A program made the translations under genes and the position numbers. From Bdellovibrionaceae bacterium UBA6776 (GTDB taxonomy: Bacteria; Bdellovibrionota; Bdellovibrionia; Bdellovibrionales; UBA1609), in assembly GCA_002453155.1 (NCBI GenBank), contig DKGG01000027.1:906-56745 (forward strand): 55,840 nt of DNA. The letters run 5' to 3'. Under the pieces are notes generated by a model, which worked only from the letters and a program-made list of their open reading frames with translations, was not told the DNA's origin and searched no databases. The stretch's first letter is position 1; the number at the start of each line of letters is the position of its first letter. This document shows, piece by piece, positions 44,541 through 52,663 of this stretch.

Positions 44541-45373
44541 GTTGGCTCAAGGGAATTGATCTCACTTCTAACCTTGTCAGTTCACTTCTTCTTTTTATAG
44601 GCTTCGTTCTTCTAAGAGTTTTAGTGGGGCGTATATTTTCTCGACTGATGATAGAAAATGGTGAGTTCAAAAGAAAGCTCTATGTTTATACAAAAAATTC
44701 ACTGAGTGCGTTGTTCTTCGTGGCGCTCGTGATTATATGGGCTGGAAAGCTCGAGTCTTTCGCACTGTCCTTGGCGGCAGTGGCTGCGGCCATTGCAATT
44801 TCATTTAAAGAGTATTTTCTATGTGTCCTTGGAGGGATTTATAAGTACAGTTCACAGCTTTTTCGTGTGGGAGATCGCATCGAAATTCGTGATCTTCGTG
44901 GAGATGTTGTCGATCATGATTTTTTAACGACCACATTGCTTGAAATTGGACCCGGTTCAAAAATTCATCAATTCACTGGTCGAACTCTGGTCATTCCCAA
45001 TAGTATTTTTCTCTCCCACCCTCTAATCAATGAAACTGCACAAACCACCATTGGAATACATAGCTTTGAGTTTCCAGCATTTATTACCGATGATCTTGAA
45101 ACCATAGAGAGCCATTTGATGAAGGCCGCCATCGAAGCTTCAACTCCATACATGGCAGCAGCAGAGGAAAGCTATCGAAGGCTTGCGCGTGCGGAAGGAA
45201 TTGAAGAGCCCAACGTAAAACCTCGCATCTCGAAATTTTTTCCCGAAGCGCATCATGTTATCTTTGTGGTTCGATTTTCTGCACCCGTGAAACGCAAAGG
45301 CAAGGTGGAGCAAGAGATTGTCTCAAAATTTCTAAAAACCATTCCTAAAGATGCTTTTGATCGAGATCAATAG
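44519..45373 (+). CDS. MscS-family mechanosensitive channel
   Basis: A 284-residue channel that opens under membrane tension. It has a short N-terminal membrane part, a pore helix rich in Ala and Gly (SLAAVAAAIAISFKEYF), then the beta domain FRVGDRIEIRDLRGDVVDHDFLTTTLLEIG and VIPNSIFLSHPLIN typical of MscS, and an alpha/beta C-terminal domain. The start is TTG behind AGGGAGG, inside the end of the matrixin gene. The stop overlaps the DUF1232 gene on the opposite strand by 7 bases. Confidence 0.9.
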   Translation: MLTPQSLGWLKGIDLTSNLVSSLLLFIGFVLLRVLVGRIFSRLMIENGEFKRKLYVYTKNSLSALFFVALVIIWAGKLESFALSLAAVAAAIAISFKEYFLCVLGGIYKYSSQLFRVGDRIEIRDLRGDVVDHDFLTTTLLEIGPGSKIHQFTGRTLVIPNSIFLSHPLINETAQTTIGIHSFEFPAFITDDLETIESHLMKAAIEASTPYMAAAEESYRRLARAEGIEEPNVKPRISKFFPEAHHVIFVVRFSAPVKRKGKVEQEIVSKFLKTIPKDAFDRDQ

Positions 45374-45714
45374 ATCGAAGGTTTAAACTTCCAAATTTTT
45401 TGTTTCAATCCATTGGGAATGATAAGGGCGACGCCACGAGCCACTCGACGAATGCGTGAAAAACTTTTCATTCCCCAAGGATAGTGGGACAAAAGAATTT
45501 CGTTGTCGATGTGGTTGAAGAAATAGTCCATAACTAAAGCAATCATCACAAAGTCATCCATGACTCCAAAGATCGGAATCCAATCTGGAATCAAGTCCAC
45601 GGGCGAAAGGATCAATGCCAAAAGACCAAGGAGAATGGCTTTGTCTTGACTGGGAATGCGTTCGTCATTTGCGACCGCCTTTACGAATGCGATCAATTCT
45701 TTGAGTGTTTTCAT
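45367..45714 (-). CDS. DUF1232 (YkvA-like) membrane protein
   Basis: A 115-residue protein with the DUF1232 core IPSQDKAILLGLLALILSPVDLIPDWIPIFGVMDDFVMIALVM, two hydrophobic helices around the conserved S-P-x-D-x-I-P turn. Function unknown; family members are small membrane proteins. The ATG at 45714 is chosen because an upstream start gives a basic, cysteine-bearing lead that homologues lack. The C-terminus is basic. Confidence 0.82.
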   Translation of the reverse strand: MKTLKELIAFVKAVANDERIPSQDKAILLGLLALILSPVDLIPDWIPIFGVMDDFVMIALVMDYFFNHIDNEILLSHYPWGMKSFSRIRRVARGVALIIPNGLKQKIWKFKPSIY

Positions 45715-45834
45715 TTCGAGAACCAAACTAGCACAGGTTTTCTTGGACTTACACCTTGGATTCATAGGCACCGAGGTCCAGTATTGTCCTGCAGCATCTC
45801 AACGAATTCCAGGAGTTCAAGTAATCTAGGATCT

Positions 45835-47052
45835 ATGAGAGTTAAAATTTTCTTCATCACAATGTGTATAGGATCTCATACCTTAGCCCAGGCAGATTTT
45901 TTGAAGTCCTGGGATCAGAAAATTCATGTGGTTGAGCGCGGGGAAACCTTGAGATTAATCGCACGAAAATATTTTGGTGTGAAGTATGGGGTGTTTTGCC
46001 TCAAGGACCAATTGGGTTTAGAAAATCCAAACAACTTGGAGGTGGGGCAGAAATTAGAATTTGTCGCGCCGACAACGACCAATGACGAACTGGCACTTTT
46101 CATGGATGCAGATTTAAAGTGTTCTAAGAATTTCATTCAAGTGAATGACCAGGTGGTTTATCCGACAGAGGGAATGGCTCCAAGCCCAAAGAGGGACGAA
46201 GGAAATGATTCGGGCTGGGATGATATGGAGACTTCTGAATTAGAATCTGAAGCACCCGCTGAGAGCGAGGTTGTGAAAGAGGAGGCTCCAGAGAAGCTGG
46301 AAAAAGAATTGAAAGAGGTCGCAAAACAAGAGCATTCGGATTTTGAAAAGTTAGAAATTTCAGAAGGTTCTGGGCCGTCCTCTCGTTTGACGTTGGGGTC
46401 AGGGATCAACTTTAGTCACTTTAAAGAGGAGGTCAGTGGGGGACAAGGTGGGGTCACTTATAACTCTCTTGCCTTTGCAGATCTTCACTTGATTGGAAAG
46501 CTCAATCTTTTTTGGAACTTAGCCATTGATTTTGAATATTTGGTCACCCCATTTGAGGTTCCCGTTGCTGCGGACAAATCTGTATTCAAATCATCTGGTT
46601 GGAGTCAAAGTGCGGTTGGAATTTCCGCAAATATCCCGGCCTTTGAATTTCATTTTGGAAATTCAATCAAGTTTCACACTTTATTTCGCGCAGGCCATGA
46701 GTGGTCTAAATCGCCTTATTTAACCATTGTCTCTTCCTCCTATGAGTTTCATGAAGTTTCCTACAAGTCCGCTTACTTGGGGCCAGAGTTCCATGGGTTC
46801 TTGGGTGAGAATTGGTGGTCCATTTTCAGATTTTCTTATGTGATGCCCTATGAAACCATCAGCTCGACCATGGCCATTCAAGGTGGACTTGAAGTTTATC
46901 GCCGCATTTTCAATGAATGGTGGGCCGGGATGAGCTGGCACGGACGCCTTTTAAACTCGAGTTTTCGCAAATCCATTTCGAGCTTGGACCTTGAAATCAA
47001 AAATGAAATGTTTCACTCTTCTCTGAATCTCAATCTTCAAAAGAGCTTCTAA
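45835..47052 (+). CDS. LysM domain fused to a probable outer-membrane beta-barrel
   Basis: A 405-residue secreted protein. A signal peptide (about 1-20) is followed by one LysM domain (about 30-78; HVVERGETLRLIARKYFGVKYG, ending NLEVGQKLEF), an acidic low-complexity linker rich in Glu and Ser (about 115-182), and a C-terminal part (184-405) with about twelve amphipathic strands ending in Phe. LysM binds peptidoglycan, so the chain could tie the outer membrane to the wall, in place of an OmpA-type domain. The linker would span the periplasm. The ATG at 45835 gives the only sensible signal peptide. The barrel family is not recognised. Confidence 0.75.
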   Translation: MRVKIFFITMCIGSHTLAQADFLKSWDQKIHVVERGETLRLIARKYFGVKYGVFCLKDQLGLENPNNLEVGQKLEFVAPTTTNDELALFMDADLKCSKNFIQVNDQVVYPTEGMAPSPKRDEGNDSGWDDMETSELESEAPAESEVVKEEAPEKLEKELKEVAKQEHSDFEKLEISEGSGPSSRLTLGSGINFSHFKEEVSGGQGGVTYNSLAFADLHLIGKLNLFWNLAIDFEYLVTPFEVPVAADKSVFKSSGWSQSAVGISANIPAFEFHFGNSIKFHTLFRAGHEWSKSPYLTIVSSSYEFHEVSYKSAYLGPEFHGFLGENWWSIFRFSYVMPYETISSTMAIQGGLEVYRRIFNEWWAGMSWHGRLLNSSFRKSISSLDLEIKNEMFHSSLNLNLQKSF

Positions 47053-47092
47053 ATCATCTTTTCTCTTTCTTTTTAAATTTTCGATCGAACAC

Positions 47093-47106
47093 TGGACCAT
47101 GGTCCA
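47093..47106. repeat. 14-bp palindrome TGGACCATGGTCCA
   Basis: A perfect 14-bp palindrome in the 159-base gap after the LysM-barrel gene. It could be a dimeric regulator site for the downstream SLT lipoprotein gene, about 110 bases away, or the core of a short hairpin. No other copy was seen in the window. Confidence 0.35.
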
Positions 47107-47183
47107 TGAACTCAATATCGACAGATTTTTTCTAAATTTACTTCGAACTTCCTCGTCTTTAGTCTCTGACAAAATTTAAAGTC

Positions 47184-47201
47184 TCGGAATTTATTTTCCG
47201 A
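47184..47201 (+). promoter_or_regulatory. Small leader hairpin before the SLT lipoprotein gene
   Basis: TCGGAA at 47184-47189 pairs with TTCCGA at 47196-47201 around a 6-base loop. It ends 10 bases before the ATG, where a ribosome-binding site would be, and no strong Shine-Dalgarno sequence is visible. It may limit translation initiation. Confidence 0.3.
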
Positions 47202-47211
47202 AAACTTCCCC

Positions 47212-47973
47212 ATGAAAAAACAAATCGCGCTCTCTTTTAAAAGTGTCACAATCCTTTTAATTTTTCTTTCGTCGGTTGTAGCCTGTAGTGGACCTCAGGC
47301 TGAAGACCTTGCAAACTCCACAGAGAATGGCAGCTTCAACGACCAGTCGTCAGGTGGGGGTAGTGAGGAAGTTGGGGTTGGCCCTGAGAACCCAGGGGAA
47401 GGAGATGATCCAACTCCTACGGCGCCGACGACTCCCGAAATTAGAACCGCTCGATGGGAGGGTGTTTCTGGAGGTCGTGCATGGACTATTTTTACCTATC
47501 AAACTCTCAAAGACTACACTCCGGCATTGTTTACCTTAGCACCAAGAGATGTGGCGTCTTTTTGTCCAAACTACAGCAACCTGGATGAATACGAGCGCAG
47601 AGACTTTTGGGTTTATTTGATTTCTGCGATGGCCTACTTTGAATCTGGTTTTGATCCAAGCACGGATTACAGAGAGGCTTTCAATGATTCCCACGGAAAT
47701 CCAGTAATTTCAAAAGGGCTTTTGCAAATTTCGGATGAAAGTGCTCGTGGATATGGCTGTGCAGTCGCGAACACTCGGAGCCTGTATGATCCAGAGATCA
47801 ATTTAGATTGCACCATTCGAATTTTAAAGCGTTGGGTGGACCGTGATGGAGTGATTTCTGGCAAGTCGGGTTCCCGTTGGCGAGGTGGCGCACGCTACTG
47901 GGCAGTGCTTCGAAAGACCAGCACTCTATCAAACATTAAAGCTTGGACAAGAAGTCAATCTTATTGCAGATAG
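47212..47973 (+). CDS. SLT-type lytic transglycosylase lipoprotein
   Basis: A 253-residue lipoprotein: lipobox VVAC with Cys25, a Gly/Ser/Pro/Thr-rich tether (about 28-78), then an SLT domain. The proposed catalytic Glu is E144 in AMAYFESGFDPS, followed by SKGLLQISDESARGYGC, the typical SLT order (E-S ... G-L-L-Q). It would cleave glycan strands of peptidoglycan from the outer or inner membrane. Cysteines at the end (NLDC, YCR) may pair. The 3' end overlaps by 13 bases the convergent gene at 47961. Confidence 0.85.
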   Translation: MKKQIALSFKSVTILLIFLSSVVACSGPQAEDLANSTENGSFNDQSSGGGSEEVGVGPENPGEGDDPTPTAPTTPEIRTARWEGVSGGRAWTIFTYQTLKDYTPALFTLAPRDVASFCPNYSNLDEYERRDFWVYLISAMAYFESGFDPSTDYREAFNDSHGNPVISKGLLQISDESARGYGCAVANTRSLYDPEINLDCTIRILKRWVDRDGVISGKSGSRWRGGARYWAVLRKTSTLSNIKAWTRSQSYCR

Positions 47974-48446
47974 AGGCTTTCTAGGAGTCTCAGAACCAAT
48001 TCTTTTTTCTCTTTAGAAAGTGCCTCAAAGCTGGGGCACTTTTTTAGATCAAGCAAGTCAGAATCTTCTGCAACCCAGCTTTCTTTTTGAGTTTCAAAAT
48101 AGCGAGCCCAGGTGGAGCAAGAGCAATACTCTGAACATGTTGATTTTGCTTCTTCTTGTGGACTGGAAGGAGCCAATTGTTTGAAAAGGTCATCCTCCCA
48201 AGCTTGAATTTTTGGCATTAGGCTTAAAGCGGATTGTGAATTTACTTGAGAAGGACAATTCATCCGATCAGGCGAGTCCGCGCAGTTGAGCAATACGGTT
48301 CCAAGCAGACCTACCTCGTTGATTTTTTGAATGTTGTCTGCTTTGGAGAAAGTTGTTCTCTGCGGCCCCAGGTAGACCCAAGCCACAAAGAGAAGTCCAA
48401 GAATCGCAAATACTAAAAAAGCAGAGTTTCTTTTGATCATTTTCAT
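47961..48446 (-). CDS. Uncharacterised membrane-anchored, cysteine-rich protein
   Basis: A 161-residue protein with one N-terminal membrane helix (about 8-27) and a periplasmic part with six cysteines, including the cluster CSEYCSCS near residue 104. No family is recognised. Its start overlaps the stop of the polysaccharide deacetylase gene by 4 bases (ATGA), so the two are probably made together and may work on the same substrate. The cysteines suggest disulfides or a metal site. Confidence 0.7.
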   Translation of the reverse strand: MKMIKRNSAFLVFAILGLLFVAWVYLGPQRTTFSKADNIQKINEVGLLGTVLLNCADSPDRMNCPSQVNSQSALSLMPKIQAWEDDLFKQLAPSSPQEEAKSTCSEYCSCSTWARYFETQKESWVAEDSDLLDLKKCPSFEALSKEKKELVLRLLESLYLQ

Positions 48447-49516
48447 CGAAGAGCTTCGCCCACAGACATCAAGTCGCCTGAAATTTCACCGGAGCGAACA
48501 GCTTGCATCAGCAATTGAGAGGCCTTGACAGATTGCGCATGTATGTCATGAAACAAAATCACTCCACCTTTTTGACGGGCCATTTGACGTTTGACCCGAT
48601 TGAAAATGGATTGAGAATTGCGATCTTTCCAATCCAGACTGTCCACATTCCAAGCCACATGAATCAGATTGCGGTTGGAAAGAAGATTTTGAATGAGAGA
48701 TCGAGTTTGGCCCGAGCCGTAGGGAAGTCGAAAGAATCGAAGGGGACGCTTGGAAACTCCTTCGATGACATCACTGGAAGTATAAATTTGAGTTTCAAGG
48801 CTGCTCAGGCCAAGTTTCGCCATGTTTGGGTGAGAGTAGGAGTGATTCGCAATCTCCATTCCCGAATTGACAAGCTGCTGGGTCACTGATGGAAGTCGCT
48901 TTGCAAGTTTGGCCAGTTGAAAAAAAGTTGCGGTAAATCCATAGGTCTTTAAATTATTAAGAACAGCTAGAGTACGACTGTTGTGGGGACCGTCATCAAA
49001 AGTGAGGGCCCAGCGTCCACTGGAAAATCCATTGCCATCGATGTTTTTAAAACTTCCACCACTCAAGTGAAGAAGGTGATTGGATAGATCTCTTTGAATT
49101 TGAGAAATTTCTTCTGTGACTTGGTCTGAAAAGGAGGTCAATTGTTTGTTCGAAGCTTGGAAGTTGCTGTTCTTGATGTAGGACTTCCAATCTTTCTTGA
49201 TCATGGAAAGCTCCATTTGAGCTCTTAAATCTTGGCTGTCCATGATTTGATGTTCAATGGATTCAATCATCGAACGTTGGGCGAGCAAACGGTGGTAGGA
49301 GCTTGATGTGAAGAGGTCAAAGCTTTTGTCTTCCAGCTCTTGATCAAAGTGCGCCAGGTCCGTATCGCTCGCCGCCTCTAAAACGGCGCGTTGGTAGAGA
49401 AGCTCTTCCATCGGCCGAAGAGTCTCGTTTTCCGGACTGAGGGAGGCGGAAGAAAAAGATTGAATCAAAAGGGGAGACAAGAACAGTCCGGTCATCAAGA
49501 CGAACAAGCCGCGCAT
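48443..49516 (-). CDS. Secreted polysaccharide deacetylase (NodB family)
   Basis: A 357-residue secreted enzyme. A signal peptide and a helical region of about 140 residues (EELLYQRAVLEAASDTDLAHFDQELEDK onward) precede a NodB domain. Motif 1 is TFDDGPHN (near 171), motif 2 is HSYSHP, motif 3 is RLPYGSG, and the later motifs DSLDW and LFHDIH are seen, so the metal triad and catalytic base are present. The substrate may be peptidoglycan N-acetylglucosamine; predatory relatives use such enzymes to mark the prey wall, but this is not shown here. AAGGAG is close to the ATG. Confidence 0.87.
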   Translation of the reverse strand: MRGLFVLMTGLFLSPLLIQSFSSASLSPENETLRPMEELLYQRAVLEAASDTDLAHFDQELEDKSFDLFTSSSYHRLLAQRSMIESIEHQIMDSQDLRAQMELSMIKKDWKSYIKNSNFQASNKQLTSFSDQVTEEISQIQRDLSNHLLHLSGGSFKNIDGNGFSSGRWALTFDDGPHNSRTLAVLNNLKTYGFTATFFQLAKLAKRLPSVTQQLVNSGMEIANHSYSHPNMAKLGLSSLETQIYTSSDVIEGVSKRPLRFFRLPYGSGQTRSLIQNLLSNRNLIHVAWNVDSLDWKDRNSQSIFNRVKRQMARQKGGVILFHDIHAQSVKASQLLMQAVRSGEISGDLMSVGEALR

Positions 49517-49519
49517 AAA

Positions 49520-49535
49520 AAAGCTCCTTAGCTTT
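49520..49535 (-). promoter_or_regulatory. Hairpin holding the ribosome site of the deacetylase gene
   Basis: On the minus strand, AAAGCT and AGCTTT (6-bp stem) enclose a 4-base loop AAGG, so the AAGGAG ribosome site lies in the loop and stem, followed by a T run just before the ATG at 49516. Such a hairpin could make initiation depend on temperature or a partner, or be a weak terminator-like brake. Chance cannot be excluded. Confidence 0.4.
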
Positions 49536-49981
49536 GGGTTGTGGGGTTTGAAAAAAATCCGTTTTTTTTGGGCAACTTAAAGCACTTAATGCGCTTTGTC
49601 AAAATTGGTTTTGGTTTTGAATTCCTGACAGAGGGAGAAATCTCACGGTCAAGAGCTGGGAAAGTGAAAGAGCATCTAGATGCCTGATTTTTAAGGACAA
49701 TTCATGGACGGAGTTCTTCCCAACCTTCTTGCCTTTCCCGTGTCGAATTTTTTGACAGAACAGGAAGGTTTTCATGGGTTTTTGTCAGTTTGGGTGGAGC
49801 TGGGGAGGGTGTGAAAGATTTGATTTCTGAGCCAGATCATTTCTTGAGGTGAGGGACTTTTGCCTAGATCTGGAAACTTGCAATCAAGAATTCTAATTTC
49901 GCGTTTATGATCTTCCTTTTAGGTCCGATGGGGGGAGGAGTGAATGAGCCGTTCACTCATCAAATCACTCAGGAGAGCAAC
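49536..49981. other. Intergenic stretch of 446 bases
   Basis: No convincing gene. A 36-codon open frame at 49704-49814 (MDGVLPNLLAFP...) starts behind TAAGGA at fair spacing, but nothing in it is recognised, so it is not called as a gene. It contains T-rich blocks near 49564 and 49757 and two TTTTGACAG/TTTGTCAG-like words near 49754-49790. The region probably carries the promoters of the leftward deacetylase pair and the rightward lipoprotein pair. Confidence 0.5.
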
Positions 49982-50356
49982 ATGAAATATATCATTGGAA
50001 TAGGAATTATTTTTGGACTTATGGGCTGTGCTTCAACAAAGTACAAGGCGTACACAATGGACCAGAGGTCTTGGGTTGAATCACAGATCAAGGGAAAGAA
50101 TCCAAAACAAACAGCAGAAGCGCTAGGAAAACCGATGTCCGCTTTTTATGTGGAGGATCGGAATGATCGGTATGTTCTGATTTATCCAATTTCCGAAGAA
50201 GAAGTGAGTATGTTTCAATTGATGGGGCAAAGTGACTTAGAGTGCATGGCTCTTTGGTATGAAAAGGATGCCGGATACATTCAAGATGGACATGTTCGTC
50301 AGTTTCCCTGCTCTGCAATCAAAGGTGAAAAACTAGACACATCAAGAATTGATTAG
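49982..50356 (+). CDS. Small lipoprotein of unknown function
   Basis: A 124-residue lipoprotein with lipobox LMGC (Cys16) and a mature chain (STKYKAYTMDQRSWVESQIKGK then YVLIYPISEEEVSMFQLMGQSDLECMALWYEK). No family is recognised. AGGAG precedes the ATG at 49982 at good spacing; an upstream in-frame start lacks this. The pattern of charged residues is typical of periplasmic lipoproteins. The next lipoprotein gene starts 1 base after its stop, so the two form one unit. Confidence 0.75.
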   Translation: MKYIIGIGIIFGLMGCASTKYKAYTMDQRSWVESQIKGKNPKQTAEALGKPMSAFYVEDRNDRYVLIYPISEEEVSMFQLMGQSDLECMALWYEKDAGYIQDGHVRQFPCSAIKGEKLDTSRID

Positions 50357-50830
50357 ATGATGAAAAAAAATATTTTCACTCTCTTTGTTCTTTTCATGAG
50401 TTTGATTTCTTGCACAGGGAAAAGTTCTCAAAGCTCTTCCCTGTCCTCAGAAGTTGAGGCCGCAATACTGTTTAAGAGCATGTTTCCAAAGCAGGTGAAA
50501 GTGCCGTTTTCTCCGAAGGAAAAGGACGTTCAAGAGTACAAAAGTTTCATGAAAGAATACTGTGAATTTAATGTGAAGGAGGAGTCGGAAAAAGAGGGAA
50601 AGAGAGAGATCAAAGGTACAATGACTATTAAAGATGGAAGGTACTTTGAGGCTTTTGTATCCCAAATTTTATTTGGCCAGAAGGCTGAGATGGCATCAGC
50701 CATGGCTAAATCTGCTCTGGATAAGGTTGAGGGAGCTCCTTTGAAAAAGATTGCAGCTTTTCATTTGGTGTTTTCTAGAAATGCAGAAGGCAAGCCAGAA
50801 TTTAGTAAAATCTCTGTAACCAAAAAATAG
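50357..50830 (+). CDS. Lipoprotein of unknown function
   Basis: A 157-residue lipoprotein with lipobox LISC (Cys19), then a Ser-rich tether and a chain rich in Lys and Glu (VKVPFSPKEKDVQEYKSFMKEYCEF). No family is recognised. It follows the previous lipoprotein gene without a gap and ends about 50 bases before the 3' end of the tRNA-Arg gene, which is transcribed the other way. Confidence 0.75.
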   Translation: MMKKNIFTLFVLFMSLISCTGKSSQSSSLSSEVEAAILFKSMFPKQVKVPFSPKEKDVQEYKSFMKEYCEFNVKEESEKEGKREIKGTMTIKDGRYFEAFVSQILFGQKAEMASAMAKSALDKVEGAPLKKIAAFHLVFSRNAEGKPEFSKISVTKK

Positions 50831-50878
50831 AAGTTCAGTCTGTTCTCTATGTGTCCAACAGTATGGACCGGAAAAAAC

Positions 50879-50955
50879 TGGTGACCACGGCAGGGATTGA
50901 ACCTGCGACCTACAGTTTAGGAAACTGTTGCTCTATCCAACTGAGCTACGTGGTC
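50879..50955 (-). tRNA. tRNA-Arg (CCU)
   Basis: Reading leftward from 50955: acceptor GACCACG, D arm closed by GCTC/GAGC, anticodon stem ACAGT/ACTGT with loop TTCCTAA (anticodon CCT), T arm GCAGG/CCTGC with loop TTCAATC, acceptor CGTGGTC, discriminator A, and an encoded CCA. All stems pair. CCU reads the rare AGG arginine codon. A T run follows the CCA and may end the transcript. The 5' half is duplicated at 54658-54701. Confidence 0.95.
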
Positions 50956-50957
50956 GT
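50914..50957. repeat. 44-bp direct repeat, copy 1 (inside the tRNA-Arg gene)
   Basis: This stretch is identical to 54658-54701. It covers the anticodon arm, D arm and 5' acceptor strand of the intact tRNA-Arg plus two bases upstream. Flanks differ on both sides after the match, which marks sharp ends as in a site-specific recombination core (attL/attR). Confidence 0.85.
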
Positions 50958-50997
50958 AGAGACTTATTTCATAGATGATAAAGAGTCCCTGAGCAAG

Positions 50998-52332
50998 TCA
51001 GAGCTTTTCGAAAGTCAGCTTCTCCCCTGACTGCTCGAGCAAAAAGTCTCCACTTTCCTGAAAAGAGACTTTTGCACCAATGGACGGGATAGAAAAATGG
51101 ATTTCATCTAAAGCCATGAGGCGAAAATGGGGTTGGTTGCTGGGTGAGATACTCAGTCGACCACTCTTAACCTCAATGTTTGCAGTCGTCTGGGTTTCTT
51201 TATTCAAATAATTGCCCTGAAAGCCTTCGAGCTTTTCAAGGGGAAGTTCTATGTATTTAGGGATCTCGCATTGAGCATTGAAGACTTTGGAAAAAAGGCA
51301 TGCAGGCAATGTCTCTGTGTTTGAGAGGGCTATTAGCACCAGGTCTCGGGTGCGGTCCACAAAGACAACTGATGTAAACCCACCCGTGGCTCCAGAGTGA
51401 GTGAGAACCTGAAAGCCATTTCTTTCAGCGATTCCCCATCCCAAACCGATATGAAGATCCGACTCCCAGGGAAATCTTTTGATTGTGACGAGATCAATCA
51501 CTTTTTGGTCAAATTCAGTTTTAGCGTTTAAAAAATATTCGCCATATTTTAAAAGATCCTCAACATTTGATTTCACGGCCCCAGCGGCCTCCATTACGGC
51601 CAAATTCCAGTAAGGAACGGGCTCATGAAAGCTATTGTGTCCAACGCTCAAAAATGAACTGTTTAGATCAGCTAAATTGAGCGAAGAACTTTCCATATTG
51701 ATGGGCAAAAAGACTTCTTGTTTTAAGTACTGGGCAACTGACATGTGATTTAGCTTCTCAGCCAAAACCAAACCAAGCAGACCCACTCCAACGTTGGAGT
51801 AATCTGGAGTTTCTTTCATTTTTTCTGGGCGTTTATAAGTCTTTAAGTATTCAAGAAGGAGATTTTCATCATAGTCTTTATAAGGATCATCCCAGTCCTT
51901 AGGGGCGAAGTTGGTTGGAAGTCTTGGAAGTCCACTTGTATGAGTACTTAGTTCTAAAAGAGTGATTTTCCCGGCATCGAGGCCATCGAGTTCTTTCCAG
52001 ATAGTGCCAATTTGTGTTTCCAACGAAACTTTGCCTCGAGCCACTTCTTTGGCCAGACCAAGTGCCATCATCGTTTTTGTGACGGATCCGATTTCAAAGA
52101 TGGACTCTTTGGAGAGATTTCGTTGAGCTTCGTTTCCAGAAGTCCCCTTGAAAATATAAGATTTCTGACCTTTATAGGAAATTCCGACAGCGACCCCCAC
52201 CTGGGTGTCATTCTGAAAGTTTTGATCCAGAGCTTTTTCAATCAACGATTTCCAAGCCTCGAGCTGATTGGCCAAGGTGGTCAATGGCATGAGGAATGTA
52301 AGACAAATGAGGCTGAAACCAATCTTTTTCAT
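50998..52332 (-). CDS. Serine hydrolase of the class C beta-lactamase/AmpC-like family
   Basis: A 444-residue secreted protein: signal peptide (about 1-21), then a beta-lactamase/transpeptidase-like domain with SxxK nucleophile motif S83-V-T-K86, the YxN motif Y178-S-N180, and HSG (near 317) in place of KTG. This is a full active site of the family that also holds esterases and D-aminopeptidases. The C-terminal about 90 residues form a beta-rich domain. Peptidoglycan peptides or a beta-lactam are possible substrates; resistance activity is not implied. It lies in the islet, just upstream of the tRNA-Arg on the same strand. Confidence 0.88.
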   Translation of the reverse strand: MKKIGFSLICLTFLMPLTTLANQLEAWKSLIEKALDQNFQNDTQVGVAVGISYKGQKSYIFKGTSGNEAQRNLSKESIFEIGSVTKTMMALGLAKEVARGKVSLETQIGTIWKELDGLDAGKITLLELSTHTSGLPRLPTNFAPKDWDDPYKDYDENLLLEYLKTYKRPEKMKETPDYSNVGVGLLGLVLAEKLNHMSVAQYLKQEVFLPINMESSSLNLADLNSSFLSVGHNSFHEPVPYWNLAVMEAAGAVKSNVEDLLKYGEYFLNAKTEFDQKVIDLVTIKRFPWESDLHIGLGWGIAERNGFQVLTHSGATGGFTSVVFVDRTRDLVLIALSNTETLPACLFSKVFNAQCEIPKYIELPLEKLEGFQGNYLNKETQTTANIEVKSGRLSISPSNQPHFRLMALDEIHFSIPSIGAKVSFQESGDFLLEQSGEKLTFEKL

Positions 52333-52502
52333 ATTTACTCCTAGGAAGCCTTATAGTGGCGATCTTTGAGGTCGTCATCAATGTGTTGAATTGAAGAGGC
52401 TCCTTGTGAAAATTTCAATTCAAAGCGTTTTCAACCCTGTGACTGCTCGAAATAGGCTCTTGTGTTAAAGATACGGCTTTAATCAGAATCAGTGAGGTGT
52501 CT

Positions 52503-52616
52503 ATGATCTCAGGCGTTCAGGATATTTACTATAACGTGTCTGATATGAAACGTTCCATCACCTTTTATACTGAGGCATTGCAGATGAAGCTCAGGTTTGA
52601 TGCTTGGAGTGTCTGA
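52503..52616 (+). pseudogene. Truncated VOC (glyoxalase-fold) gene fragment
   Basis: An open frame of 37 codons reads VQDIYYNVSDMKRSITFYTEAL, the first beta-alpha unit of vicinal-oxygen-chelate proteins, then stops at TGA after DAWSV. Full VOC proteins have about 120 residues, and no continuation was found in the other frames before the next gene at 52664. It therefore looks like the broken 5' end of a gene, perhaps lost during rearrangement of the islet. Confidence 0.65.
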
Positions 52617-52663
52617 CAGTTGGAAGAAAAGGTACAGTTTAGATTGATTCAGAGGGAATAAAA

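Noticed and set aside
49704..49814. 36-codon small gene before the lipoprotein pair
   Set aside because: A fair ribosome site is present, but the peptide has no signal or motif and there is no comparison to support it.
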